A DNA stretch of 64,000 nucleotides from Alnus glutinosa (GCF_958979055.1 NC_084887.1:30481544-30545543), one strand, 5' to 3'. Positions 11,001-22,299 are shown, counted from the first letter of the stretch. The notes: generated from the sequence alone by a model not told the origin. Program-made: numbers and translations.

Positions 11001-13079
11001 CAACAAAATGGTCCAAATTTAATGAAATCTAGACATAAATTAAGATGAATCCTTCCCGGAATTCCATGGCTGAATCAAGCTTGAATGGATGAGCCAAGGC
11101 TAATGGCAGGTTAAATGGGTTCTATGCTGAACATAAAATGTGAACCCCTATATGAATTCAACAGAAAGGGCAAGGACAGTTGCTATTTACTTAAGAAAGC
11201 ATTGAGCAGTGACCTTATCCAAAATATTAAAAAGAACATACACCAACAAGTAATCTATATTGGTTGTAAGTGGTTGAAAAATGAAAGCCTAAATCAAGTA
11301 AACCATGATGAAAGAAAGGATGCAAATTACCACTGCCAAAAAAATGTGATTTGGGTTTGGTACCATAATGGTTGACCTCCTCGCTGATATGGTAGTAATG
11401 CATGCTCCTACAAATTTAATTAGATATTTTTCCAAGAAGGCATATTGGCTTTAGCAAGTAACATAGTATGGGAAAAGGACTTGAAAACTACTTTGTGACC
11501 TTGGTTCTACTAGGAAAGATAATATAACATGTAGAAGATTGAACTAAAGAATATTACAATTTGATCCAAAAAGGAGTCACTAAACATTCAATGTCTAAAT
11601 CTACAATTACACTGCAACAAACCTCACAAATGAGAGGACATCCTTCCTCCTTGATCTTTAGTGATATGCCCTCTAGCGCAAGTTTGGCAACATCCTGTTC
11701 GGCTGCTTTTCGATGAGAAAAAGTATGTGGAGAGGTATAACTTTCTCCATCTATCCAAACACTTGACCTAAATTGAGGTGCATGCTGGGATCCTTCATTG
11801 ATAGTCCGGTATATTGGGAGTGGAATTCCAGACCTCTGGGTGTATTCTTGTAGCCGATTCTTATGCTTCAAGTGTTCTGAAAGACCTAAATCAAAATTTG
11901 ATCCACATAACATTTAGACATTACTTCTCCACCAGTAATAGCATAACAAATTCAACCAAAATATTGTTGATACTATATACGAATAATGTTAATTATTTAA
12001 GCACATACATCAATAAACAAATATTTTGGCATTTTCCAATATCACATGACATCTTAAAGGGCAGTTCCAAAGGCACACAAAATGCTTAATATGAAGAACA
12101 ATAGAAGTGAACTAACATACAACTTAAGCATCATTTAGTACATCGAAAATAGAAGTATCACCAATTTTAGGCCCTATTTAAACAATTGAACTACCAAAAA
12201 TTATGGCCCTAAAAGCAAATTATAAGTAACAACATACGCTTCATATGGAATAACAATTTGAGAATGGCTAAACAAGGCAATTGGGTTTGCTCATTTTATT
12301 GTGTGTACGTCAATAAATTGAATCAAACGTATGAGGCAGAAACAAACACAATACTAACTATGAATCTGCACAGCCCCATCTACATTAATATCACATTTCA
12401 AATTCTGATTACATTTTTTTCCTTTTCAGTCACAGAGTCCATGAAATTGTAAAGCTTAATAAACATGCACCGTTTTCACTGCTAAAAGAACAAACTTAAA
12501 AAAGTAAAAATAAATTATATATTAAGTATTAACAACAGGAAATGAAGGAAAGCACCGAAAAAAAAAACTAAAAAATAGGAAGAAAAAAAAAATACGATTA
12601 CCGTTATTTGTTCACTGAGAGACCCTAATATATATATAAAGAAGTCCAAGCTCGTTTTATTACAATTTTTGGACAGAGAATAAGTAAAAAATTTAAAGTT
12701 TCGAACTCTCTTTACTAGGCACATTAATCAAACCAAAGAAAAATTAGCAAAAGTAACCTCATTTCAAACTAGCGACTGATTAATTAAAAAAGAAGAAAAC
12801 AAATAAAATCCCTAAAATTTTACTTCAGTGGAGAAGTTTCTTTTACTCACCAGAAGGAGTGGACTTTGCGGCAGAAGGAGGCCCAGCCGTAGCCGTAGCC
12901 GTAGCAGTAGTCGTAGCCGTAGCCGTAGTCTGAGCCGGATCCGCAGTTGCAGATGGAGCTCCAGCTTGAACTTGAGCCGGATCAGGAGCCGCAGTTGCAG
13001 TTGCAGCTGCGGCTGGGAGCTGAGGCTGAGGAAGAGTACATAACCATTGCCACATTTTGACAGACTCGGTTGCATCCAT
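8038..13079 (-). CDS. Double-stranded RNA-binding protein (DRB family), five exons
   Basis: Exons (minus strand, 5' to 3'): 13079-12851, 11876-11623, 10362-10152, 10047-9471, 8095-8038; all introns are GT-AG and the joined frame gives 442 residues. Residues 1-76 are a low-complexity Ala/Thr/Pro region. dsRBD1 is about 78-161 (RLQEYTQRSGIPLPIY, ending FSHRKAAEQDVAKLAL). dsRBD2 is about 162-231 (DTVFCKSILNEF, NKKEAEQLAARAV). A conserved EIIKSKRKLYAAL follows, then short Gly-Gln-Ile repeats and a basic cluster KRRRKNKKKPNKK, a likely nuclear signal. DRB proteins assist Dicer-like enzymes in making miRNA and siRNA. The double-domain layout fits DRB1/HYL1- or DRB4-type partners; I cannot choose between them. 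The last 19 residues come from a mini-exon. If its intron is retained the frame stops at 9467 (424 residues). An alternative ATG lies in frame at 13094. Confidence 0.88.
8251..8267. repeat. (GA)n microsatellite in DRB intron 4
   Basis: Short GA dinucleotide run within the last intron (8096-9470), which otherwise shows no feature. Confidence 0.7.
9745..9915 (-). repeat. Coding minisatellite, Gly-Gln-Ile repeats in the DRB protein
   Basis: Four to five imperfect units of 33-39 nt encode variations of GVSIGQISVIPP, with the core GQI repeated. The repeat lies between the second RNA-binding domain and the basic C-terminus, and its copy number may vary between alleles. Confidence 0.7.
12870..13020 (-). 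repeat. Hexanucleotide-derived low-complexity coding repeat in DRB exon 1
   Basis: Plus-strand CCGTAG/CCGTAGC units are repeated with variants (ccgtagccgtagccgtag and so on). On the coding strand they give Ala-Thr runs such as TATATATAG. Slippage-prone microsatellite origin is evident. Confidence 0.75.
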
Positions 13080-14092
13080 CGTATAGCAAAGCAAGGGGAC
13101 GATGCAGAAACAGTGAGATGTGCGTGTGTAATGACTCTTGATATTCGATCAAATGGGGAAACCCTAAATAGGCCTTGGTTCTTTCATTTTTAAATCATTT
13201 AGTCAAATTTTCTAAATTTTAGAAAGGAAAACTATATTAAATAGTCGTGCAATGAGAAATGATACAAACGACGTGGCACTAAAAATAGCCTTTAAATTTA
13301 ATTTCTAATTATTTAAATTTACTTAAAGTGCTTTTTGACATTGCAATTTTACAAATAAAAAATATGACTTTAAATAAAATCGTATAAAATATATTATATG
13401 CGAGTGCATTTTTAAAAAATTACAATTTAAAAAAATAGAAAAATTTACGTTTTTAAATTGCATGCAATAAGGTGTATTTTTTAAAAAAAAAAACACAATT
13501 TTAAATGCTAAACAGTAATTTTACTAAATACTTAATTGTCTTTTTAAAAATTGCAGTTTCAAATCACAAATTTTAAAATTCTTATTTTTAAATCGCATTT
13601 TTTAGACTTGATTAAGTGCTTACAGTGATTAACGAGTTGCCTTCCAGAATAATCCTCTTATTATAGTATTTGCTTGAAGAGGTGTTGGGTTTAACTATTG
13701 GATACTTTTCAAATTATTCTGTTATGAAATTACTCGTTTAATATTAACATTTTTAATGAAAAATTGTGGCACATAGACATATATAATCGAATAAAATAGT
13801 CCAATGAAATACAAAAGTGCTACATTAGTTTTTGACACATGGTAAAAAATAAAAATACAAAAAATCGGCTGTTAGTTTAGGTGTTTTTTTTTTTTTTTTT
13901 ACATTTATCTCTTTATTATTATTATTATTTTTTTTGAGGAAATATCTAAAGACAAATATTGTGCTTGCTTTAATAAAATAAAAAATACCATGGATTTGAA
14001 GCCTGACCACATCAGCGACATCTCTCCGCTCTCCTCTCCCCAAACCCTCCTAGGGTTCTTGATCCTCTTCTCAACTTCCTCTGTGAAAAATC
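13080..14092. other. Divergent intergenic region between the DRB and PPR genes
   Basis: About 1 kb serving both divergent genes. The stretch 13270-13620 is rich in TTTTTAAA, CAATTTTAAA and AATCGCATTTTT. This resembles the inside of the MITE at 27677-27948, so it may be a decayed member of that family. A poly(T) run lies near 13886-13901. No clear TATA box was chosen. Confidence 0.4.
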
Positions 14093-15649
14093 ATGGGCAA
14101 GAACAGGAACAAGAACAAGAAGAGACCCTGCCATGACCACCGTCCTCCAATCCCACTCCCCCGCATCAAAAAACACCGTCCATTATCTCCGACACAAACG
14201 CAAACGCCAACACCTGCACCGTCCCTTCCCCCCACCAGAAACCCACCACAGCTCTCTACTAAGCGCCCAGCCTTCGCCTCATACCTTGACGCCCCCGACC
14301 TCCCTCCCAAAGTGAAGCTCCTCTGCGGGATTGTCGCCACCACTGACTCCCCCTCCGTCGAGGAGGCCCTCAAAGACACCGGCCTCCGCGTCACACAAGC
14401 CGACGTCGAGCACGTACTCAAGCTCTCCTACGCTTTCCCCGGACCCGCCCTCAAGTTCTTCCGCTGGTCCGGCCGCCAGCTCAACGACAACCACAGCCCC
14501 TACGCCTTGAACCTCGTCGTGGACCTGTTGGGCAAGAATTCCCTCTTCGACCCCATGTGGAGCGCCATAAAATCCATGAGCACGGAGGGCCGCTTGCTCT
14601 CCCTGGCCACCTTTGCCTCCGTCTTTAGCAGCTATGTCATCGCCGGCCGCGTCCGAGAAGCGTTCCTGACGTTCGAGGTCATGGACCAATACGGTGTTCC
14701 GCGCGATATCGTGGCGTTGAATTCGCTTCTGAGCGCAATTTGTAGAGACGGGGAGACTGCGGATGCGGTGGAGTTCTTGCGGGTTGCGAAGGAGAAGATC
14801 AGGCCGGACGTGGATACGTATGCGATCCTGTTGGAAGGGTGGGAGAAGGAAGGCAATGCTGATTGTGCTAGGCAGACTTTCACGGAGATGGTGTTTGAGA
14901 TCGGTTGGGACCCGAGCAATGTGCCCGCTTACGACTCGTTATTGAGCACTTTAATTAAGGGCCCTGATGGGCCTCGCGAGGCGATGAAGTTCCTCGATAT
15001 GATGAAGGATAAACGGTGTTATCCGGGTTTGAAGTTCTTCAAGGTTGCTCTCGACGAGTGTTCGAAGAAAGACGATGCTCGTGGAGCTGCATTGGTTTGG
15101 GACGCGATGGTGGGTGAGATTGGTTTTAGACCCGACACACAGATGTATAATTCGGTCATTGCTTTATATTGTCGATGTAAGGGTACAGATTTAGCGAAAA
15201 GGTTGTTGGATGAGATGATTTGTTATGGGTCATTCCCGGATTCACAAACTTACAACGTGGTCTTTCAGTACTTGATGAAGAGCAGGAGGTTAGGGGAGGC
15301 TTCGGTGATGTTCAATGAGATGATTAAAAATGAGTGTGTTCCAGACCATGTTAATTGTAGTTCAGCAGTTAGGATTTATATGGATTCTCGGGAATATAAC
15401 ATGGCTATAAAAGTTTGGAAATGCATGACAGAGAATTATAATTCTGATTTGGAGAAGACTGGGAATCTGTTGGTTGTGGGGCTTCATGATATGAATAGGC
15501 TTCCAGAAGCAGTTAAGTATGCTGAGGATATGATTGGTAGAAGAATCAAGTTGAACCCTTCCACATTGTCAAAGCTGAAACAAAGCCTTTTCAAATCTGG
15601 AAAGCAACTTGTGTATGATGAACTTTTTAGAAAGTTCAAATATCAGTAG
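14093..15649 (+). CDS. P-class pentatricopeptide repeat protein
   Basis: Intronless gene for 518 residues. A proline-rich, strongly basic N-terminus (MGKNRNKNKKR) is followed from about residue 95 to 470 by a helical-repeat array of roughly 35-residue PPR units. Examples are TFASVFSSYVIAGRVREAF, DTYAILLEGWEKEGNADCA, QMYNSVIALYCRCKGTDLA and QTYNVVFQYLMKSRRLGEA. There is no C-terminal E, DYW or SMR domain, so this is P-class; such proteins bind organelle RNA for splicing, stability or translation. From memory it looks closest to the Arabidopsis At1g77360 type, which is mitochondrial. Here the N-terminus is not an obvious transit peptide, so location is uncertain. The first ~700 nt are clearly GC-richer than the rest. 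Start is the first ATG after a stretch without upstream in-frame extension. Confidence 0.9.
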   Translation: MGKNRNKNKKRPCHDHRPPIPLPRIKKHRPLSPTQTQTPTPAPSLPPTRNPPQLSTKRPAFASYLDAPDLPPKVKLLCGIVATTDSPSVEEALKDTGLRVTQADVEHVLKLSYAFPGPALKFFRWSGRQLNDNHSPYALNLVVDLLGKNSLFDPMWSAIKSMSTEGRLLSLATFASVFSSYVIAGRVREAFLTFEVMDQYGVPRDIVALNSLLSAICRDGETADAVEFLRVAKEKIRPDVDTYAILLEGWEKEGNADCARQTFTEMVFEIGWDPSNVPAYDSLLSTLIKGPDGPREAMKFLDMMKDKRCYPGLKFFKVALDECSKKDDARGAALVWDAMVGEIGFRPDTQMYNSVIALYCRCKGTDLAKRLLDEMICYGSFPDSQTYNVVFQYLMKSRRLGEASVMFNEMIKNECVPDHVNCSSAVRIYMDSREYNMAIKVWKCMTENYNSDLEKTGNLLVVGLHDMNRLPEAVKYAEDMIGRRIKLNPSTLSKLKQSLFKSGKQLVYDELFRKFKYQ

Positions 15650-17073
15650 GTAGGTAATCTCCTATATGCGTTTTGATATTTATGGCCAAGTACTTGTCAA
15701 TTTTTTTTTTTGGCCAAGTGATACGTGGAAGTTCCATGGACCTTGTGACATGGTTTTATCTTTGTTTTGTTCTTCCATGAGAGTTTATGGGGATCATTTC
15801 ACATGGTCTAGACTTGTAATTAGGATCGTATAACTTGTAACTAAGATTGTATAACTTGTAGAAAAATGCAAATAGAATTCAATGACATTAACTAGCTAAC
15901 GTCTACTTTAGAAGGCATCAGTCTGGATCAGTTGAGTCAGCTGTCTGACAGATTTATATTTCTTCATCATTTGATACATCAATAATCTTCATGTAGAAAT
16001 AAAAGACGTAAATGATTTGTGCCTCAAACAGGTTATTAGGACTTATCCTTGTGGCAATTAGGTATTAGAAACCACCATTACTAGAAATTCCAAAACTGGG
16101 GCTGTGCTACTTTTCTTCATATGCTCGAATGCAGTATTCGGTTGTCTCTCTCTTGTAAAGGTTGTTGGTTCCATAAAACCAGTTTCTAGGTTCATGAAAT
16201 TGCAGATAAGCATTTAACATTCTCTGTGCCTTTTAAATCAATTTCAATCTCTCTCAAAAGATCCTTAAATTGCAGCATGCTGGTCTAGTAATAGTCACTA
16301 ATAAAGAGCCCCTCTCCCCCACCTGTTCAAAAGTTATGTTGAGGTTGAGGCATCTTTCCCGATTGCTCTAAAGGATCTGCAAACACATTTTTATAAAGGC
16401 CAAGCCTTAATTTGTGGAATCCAGAGAACTTACCTAGTTTCTGACAACTTTTAGGAAGGAAGCAGTTTTCAAATTCTTTCTATGGCTCTCTTTGTTGGAC
16501 TGCAACCATTTTCTGGAAGGGGGAAAGAGTAATGTTTCAATCGATTATGTGATTCTTGGTTTTGGCTCCTCTCTGGTGACTTCTTGGCCATATGTTCCTG
16601 TCACCCTGAGAATGTTGCTATTTCTGCTGCACATCAGTGACAAAAGAGCTTTGAGAACCACCATGTGGCAAGCATTTTGTGGTAGCTCAGTTGAACCACA
16701 AAACTGTCTGATTCGTTGATTTTAGCTGTTTGATTCAAATTGAATTCTTAGATGATGGGTCAGTTTGGAGATATTGTGTATGAGAGAGCATTTAGATCAC
16801 AAGGTAACTATTATCCAATCAAAACTGATTATTTTCTGCACTTGGTCCTGCAACTTATTAGATGGTGGATATTTATCTAAAAATTCAATTGGAAATGGTC
16901 ACGAATTACAAGATTTTAGTGCTCATTGTCAGAGTGAAGTCTCTGGTAATGAGCCACAGTAAATTTTCTTTCAAGTTTATATCTGTTGGAATTGGAAAGT
17001 TAATGCATAGGATTTCTTCCCAATTATTGCTTAATTTTTACTAATCCGGTGGAAAATCTATCTTATAAGGTAC
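15650..17073. other. PPR gene downstream region, no gene seen
   Basis: T-rich, apparently single-copy sequence with no recognisable protein. It may include a long or spliced 3' UTR of the PPR gene, but nothing in the sequence proves this. Confidence 0.4.
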
Positions 17074-17122
17074 AATTTGGTGTAATCATATACTTATCAA
17101 AAAAAAATTTGGTGTAATCATA
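17074..17122 (+). mobile_element. 15-bp remnant of a 5'-truncated LINE flanked by 17-bp repeats
   Basis: The 17-bp sequence aatttggtgtaatcata occurs exactly at 17074-17090 and 17106-17122. Between them lie only 15 bases, TACTTATCAAAAAAA, which match the 3' terminus of the LINE tail at 19786-19858. This is what target-primed reverse transcription leaves when it stops almost at once. Confidence 0.72.
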
Positions 17123-19188
17123 GGACAAAAGGTTACAATTTGGTGTTGAGTGTGTTTCACCACTGGAGGTCCATATATAACTATCAGTTACATCATTTGA
17201 CACTAATATTGCATTGTTTAGATCTCCAAGGAATTAAATACCATGGTCACAGATGGAGCCTTTACATTGGAATGCCTGACTTCTTTAAGTGTCTGTGCTC
17301 ATTGCAATATAAACTCTTCTGTTTACTTGGTCTAAAGTTGATTTTTATCCATTATCCTTTTAGTTTCCCTTCTCTTTTTGGCGAGAAGGTGCTTGGTATC
17401 TGTGACCTCATGAGGCTGCAAAATTTTGCAGATGCATAATTAATGATTGAAAAAAGGTTTGGAGCACAAGGAATTTTTATGATTGCCAGACATCTCTTAG
17501 AAATTTTGGTTATCTGTCTCTGTGTAGAACATTCTATCAATGTAGAAATTGTGTTTATCTACATTGGCTGCCCTTTTCTTTTTCATGTATATGAGCTTGT
17601 CCATTTGTTTGCCTGAGAAAAGAATTCCCTTTGGGTTGCCTCTTGCTGTTTATTCATCTTTGCATGAATAGAACAGGTTTTATTATTAGGTGCATTAAAG
17701 GCAGTGTTCTTTTGAAGATTTTTTGCTGTTGGTGGTGAGGAGCACATGTTTATACTTGTTATTTCCTCATATTCATCTATGGATCCTTTTTATCGAGAAT
17801 CTACCATTCAACAATTATAATTTGTACCATATTTCCAATCTCCTTGACCATCATCTTAGGAATATTGTAATTTGGTTGTTGGGTTTTATGTTCATAATCT
17901 ACATGGATATATTTTGCTTGTAAAACTGAAAGGATCTGATTAAAATGCTCTGTTGTCTCTCTGACCTGTTGAACTCTGTAAATAGGTCCCATTTATATGT
18001 TAAATTTACTGTTTTTAAATTGCAATCTATAGTCTATCATCTTCAGTTTGGAGTCAGTTGGGCTATCGAGTAGCATATTTGCTTGCTGGGTGGTGGGTTG
18101 AGGGTACAAATTCTGGAAATTGTTTGTTGGAACTTGGAAAGCCACTGATTATGTAGTGCAATTGGTAGGGATTATACATATTTACTAAGATGTTGATTTC
18201 CTTTTGTTTTTTTCTTTTTTGCTCTATATCTAAATGAATAGTGTGACCATTCTTTTCCATGATGGTGAGGCTATGTTTCCTTGAGAAAGTAGAGAAACTA
18301 TTATTGCATTTGATTTAGGTTTGGGAAATTTTTGTTTATTCTGTTATCTTTTCATTGTCTTAGGTTTGGTTTCTAGTATAACCTCTTTTAATGGATCTAT
18401 AATTGGCGAATTTGATTCCCAAACCAGTGCCACTCACAGGGTGGACTGTTATGCCCCATGGTTGTAAGTTGTCTTCCTTGATGTACATCCTAGTTGAAGT
18501 GGTTGTTTCTTTTTCATTGGTTGATCCACTCCTCATCTCACTTTTTCTTTTTACTTTCTTTCTTTCTGTCTCATGTCATGGCTTATCTCCAACATCATGT
18601 GGTTCTTGTTGCTTGTAATATGCTTGTTCTAGATACTTTATTTGTTATTTCCTGTCAATTTTTTCACTATCTAGGTTGCAGACATTAGAGCAAAATATAT
18701 ATTAGCATCTTACTGTTAACTTGCATTTAATTTAGAGTTTCATGCTTCCATCTTTTGAACTCTTTTTTTCAGATTTCTAAGCAATAGTGCATCTTTTAAT
18801 GACCTATTCTCGATTAAGGCTTTTCTCTTCTTCCGGATTGAACTTTATATTTATTTGTTTGATGCACTAGAACATTATAACACAATCGATAGATGTATAA
18901 TGATCATATGGATCTCTATATATTACTCAAAACTGTTTCTTTTGTAGATTAAATTTATTTATTTTTGAATTTCAGAAGATAGAAGTCCAGATTTGAAGCA
19001 CTTCGTGATGTGACAGACTATTTTAATGAAATGAATCCATAGTTTTATTCCATAAAATGTTTTATACGCTAGAGTTTCTGACTATTGAACACATTATGTT
19101 AATTATGATTCATGATATAGAATTTTAACATAGGTACATAAATAATATATATAGATGTAAATACACATACACAGACATATTATGTAAG
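17123..19188. other. Intergenic, T-rich, no gene seen
   Basis: No convincing coding region, RNA gene or element with clear ends was found. The sequence is AT-rich (mostly T-rich on the plus strand) with several short frames lacking domains. Confidence 0.5.
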
Positions 19189-19332
19189 TAAGCATATGCA
19201 TACCGATGAGCTTTAGCTCAAATGGTACCTTTTCTCTTTGTAGCAAGGTGGAGGGCAAGGTCGTTGGTTTAAGTCCAGTCCCACCGGATGCATGTGTAAC
19301 TTACCAATAAAAAAAATGTTAAGCGTATGCAT
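19189..19332 (+). mobile_element. tRNA-derived SINE with 13-bp TSD
   Basis: The body is about 19202-19319. An A-box-like TAGCTCAAATGG lies at 19214-19225 and a B-box-like GGTTTAAGTCC at 19266-19276, the spacing of a tRNA-type pol III promoter. The body ends in ACTTACCAATAAAAAAAA. Target duplications taagcatatgcat (19189-19201) and taagcgtatgcat (19320-19332) match at 12 of 13 bases. Confidence 0.82.
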
Positions 19333-19341
19333 GCATAGATA

Positions 19342-19535
19342 TAGGGCTGTAAACAAACAGAGCCGATTGTGAACGGGCTTTGACTTAGCTTGGATATACT
19401 TAATTCAGATTCGGTTCATTTAATAAATGAGTTTTCGTGGACATAAAATTATGCTTGATTATTAAATGCGATAAATTCGTATAAATTCAGCTCAACTTGT
19501 TAGGTTCGTTCATATATATATATATATATATATAT
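19342..19535. mobile_element. hAT-type MITE fragment and (TA)n run
   Basis: It begins TAGGGCTGTAAACAAAC, like the TAGGGGTG-type termini seen elsewhere in this window. No matching right end was found; a (TA)n run at about 19512-19536 follows. Confidence 0.35.
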
Positions 19536-19770
19536 AAAAGCATAAATAGTAATATCCTATATAAATATAAGATTATTATACACTATGCTATAGTTATACT
19601 TGTTAGAACTTAGTAATTACGTGCACTAGTAAGTAGTACCGATATATAATATGTTAATATATACTATTGTAAAATGTGTATACTATTGTACAATGTACAA
19701 TACACATACTATATTATCGTAAATAGTATATATGCTAATACTACTAAGTAGTAAGTTAGTTACCATATCT

Positions 19771-19873
19771 AATATGTTATAACTTTCTTGTGTATGCTTC
19801 CAGTGTACTTAGAGGGGCAATTTACACTTTTATAAAATTTCATTTACTTATCAAAAAAAATATGTTATAACTT
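19771..19873 (+). mobile_element. 73-bp 5'-truncated LINE tail with 15-bp TSD
   Basis: The exact 15-bp repeat aatatgttataactt occurs at 19771-19785 and 19859-19873. The 73 bases between them end in TTTACTTATCAAAAAA, a LINE-like 3' tail. No coding sequence remains. Confidence 0.8.
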
Positions 19874-19957
19874 ATACCCTAGTTACCCAATATAAGTATT
19901 AAAGTATATATAACTATATACATACTATATAAGATATGGTTAACTATAGTCATATGG

Positions 19958-20728
19958 TATAGACTGTAATTTTTTTTTTCTTTGGAGGAAATTTCTAGTT
20001 TTCGTTAAATCAAAGAGAATCATTTTGCTGAGCAAATACAATAGTTTGGATAAAAAATAGGACTATTGTCCATCCACACTTGGTCTAGAGTTTGGTGAAG
20101 ATTTTTATTTTTTTTTCCGCCAAATGATGGGCTGCTTCATTTGTTTCCCTTCTAATATATCCTACAAACCATAATTGGAGACCATTTAGCATGGCTAGAG
20201 TATCCTTGATCAATTTACCATATCGACTCCAACAAGAGCCTCCTGTTCCAAAGCATGTACAATTTTCAACGCATCTCCCTCTATAAATACTTGTTGAAGC
20301 CCCACATCTCTACAAAATTCTACTGCCTTCCAAGCTGCCACCGCTTCAGCTACTATTGGATCAATACTAAAAGGTACGGTGGTACATATAGCTGCTAGAA
20401 CAAAACCCTCAACATCTCTAGTTATCACTCTCACACCCATCTTCTTGTTCAGGTTATCAATGGCTGCATCTCAATTTATTTTAACCACCCTCTTAGGAGG
20501 CTTCCTCCTCCTTTGCCTCTCTCTTCTATTATTTTCCTCATTATTTCCAGAGACATGAGTTGCTTGATGAAACTCCTCCATTAAATCTTTGGCCACGTTT
20601 TACTACTAGAGAGAGGTGTGTAAGATCCCCTTTGAAGACTACACAATACCTGCGGCACCAAATCCTTCTAGCCAATGTTGTTACCAATTCTAGTTCATCA
20701 TCTAATTTTTCCTCCTATAGACTGTAAT
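19958..20728 (-). mobile_element. 745-bp 5'-truncated LINE, RNase H end, with 13-bp TSD
   Basis: The exact repeat tatagactgtaat lies at 19958-19970 and 20716-20728. The insert (19971-20715) reads on the minus strand from a RRIWCRR stretch near 20680 through an RNase H-like domain and ends in a poly(A) tail (plus-strand T9 at 19971). The domain (20440-20210) shows AEAVAAWKAVEF and FIEGDALKIVHAL, followed by NEAAHHLAE. These are features of the C-terminal RNase H of L1-type LINEs. An in-frame TGA sits where the family has the Trp of NWDAA, and further stops follow, so it is dead. Confidence 0.88.
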
Positions 20729-21389
20729 AATGTACACTAGTTAGTAGTTAGTAACATATACTAGTAACCATATGCTAATATATACTATTGTATAATATCC
20801 TTGCTTTTGATCCTAAAAGGGAAGAAAAAAGAGGGGGGAGGGAGAAAGTTTTCCAGAATTTCAATCAAAGATGCAATGGAAGAAAAATTTAGTGATAGAT
20901 AGGATCAGCTAGTAAAGATGCATGAAAACTGAAGACTGTGTATTACTTCCTCATCGAATGAAAGATCCGGTGATGGCTGCCCTCAAGAAATGGCTGAGGA
21001 TAGATATTGAAGCAGAAAAGGTACCATATTACCACAACTGGTACATTCTAATGGGTTAGGCAGATAGCTCAAGGGAAGGGAATTGGATCAAACTGGATAT
21101 CTAGAGCTTTAGAATAAGGCAATGGAGATTGTTGTAGATGACATATATCCGATGGCCAGCTTAGTACGTAAGTGTCATATAGATATTGTTCATCAATTTA
21201 CCAGCAATCTTTATGAGAAGGCATTACGTGGTGAGTCTGTAGATGGGTTTTGTTGTAATCCATAATTCAATAGTTGTAAACCTTTTTTTGGTGCACTATA
21301 GATTCGCCATGATAATAATTTTATGTTTCAACAGCTATGAAAGATTACTTGATTTGGTCTTGATGTTTGGCCAAGTTTTGAGTTTATGG
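20729..21389. other. Intergenic, no gene seen
   Basis: Short tandem-like tracts of TACTAGTAACCATATG and ATATACTATTGTA near 20740-20805 resemble those at 19640-19740. Nothing else recognisable. Confidence 0.4.
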
Positions 21390-21838
21390 TAGGGGTGGGC
21401 AAAATATTCGACTACCGCCTACTGAATTGTCACCGATTACCTACCGATTCTACCAACTTATTTCAATTCGGTAATCGGTATAGATTTTTATTCCGAAAGT
21501 CGGTTCGGTTCGGTTGTCAGTATAGCTGATTTTTAACTGATTAATTGAACGGACTTTTAATTAACCGAACCAAACCAAACCAACACTTTGGAGAGAAACA
21601 AAGTCTTTTAATTTGGTCATTTCTTTTTCTTTTTCTTTTTTTTTTAAAAAAAAAAATCAAAACGATATCGTTTCATTAAACGATTATTAACTGACTGCCT
21701 TTTCACTGACTTAATCGACCACATTTTAATCGACTTTACCCCTTTACTCGAAAATTTTAAAATTATAGGTTGTCAAAATGAAGTCGGTGAATTAACCAAC
21801 TTTTTCAGTTAACCAAACCGAACCGATATCCACCCCTA
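21390..21838. mobile_element. hAT-type MITE, 449 bp
   Basis: Ends are TAGGGGTG at 21390-21397 and CACCCCTA at 21831-21838. Flanking 8-mers gtttatgg and atttttgg match at 6 of 8, as expected of an old hAT target duplication. The interior is rich in CGGTTCGGTT-like repeats in both orientations and has no protein. Confidence 0.72.
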
Positions 21839-21882
21839 ATTTTTGGTGGATGTTGGATTTCTCCAAAAATATCTAGGTATGA

Positions 21883-22290
21883 TTGGTACGCGGAATGACT
21901 ATTCTATTAAAAAAAAAAAATGAATAGTTTATCTTAGAAATGAAGAAGGTTGAATAGAAGTCTTGATGTTAGTATATATGGTAAGACTAACATTTAGAAT
22001 AGTCATTCATATGAGATGTATTATTTGTACAACTCTTACACAACAATTGTACAATAATGTTGATGTGTACAGCATTTTGAATAATAAAAAAAAAAAAAAA
22101 AAAAATGCTGAACAAATCAGCATTGTTATGCAGCTAACATATCTCAATTCCTATTGCCCATGAGGGAATCTCTTGAGATAAATAATTTTTCCTCAATTTA
22201 AGGAATATGCATTCCCTCACGGGCAGAATGACTATTTCAACTACTCATTCAACTTTCTTCTATTATTAGAATAGTCATTCTGCGTGCCAA
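21883..22290. mobile_element. TIR element hosting a nested Mutator-type MITE
   Basis: The left terminus TTGGTACGCGGAATGACTAT is matched in inverse at the right end (complement TTGGCACGCAGAATGACTAT). A second MITE at 22013-22145 sits inside it. The TSD was not resolved, so the superfamily is open. Confidence 0.6.
22004..22154. mobile_element. Mutator-type MITE, 133 bp (nested)
   Basis: The element spans 22013-22145 and starts GAGATGTATTA; its right end reads GAGATATGTTA in reverse. Flanking 9-mers cattcatat and aattcctat match at 7 of 9. It is in the same terminal family as the elements at 55225-55369 and 48827-48895. Confidence 0.65.
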
Positions 22291-22299
22291 ATATAACTT

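Noticed and set aside
12828-13043. Plus-strand frame rich in RSRSRS, like an SR splicing factor
   Set aside because: It is the antisense of the DRB exon-1 hexanucleotide repeat; no RRM domain or gene structure supports it.
14071-14689. Long minus-strand frames opposite the PPR gene
   Set aside because: They are shadows caused by the GC-rich 5' half of the PPR gene.
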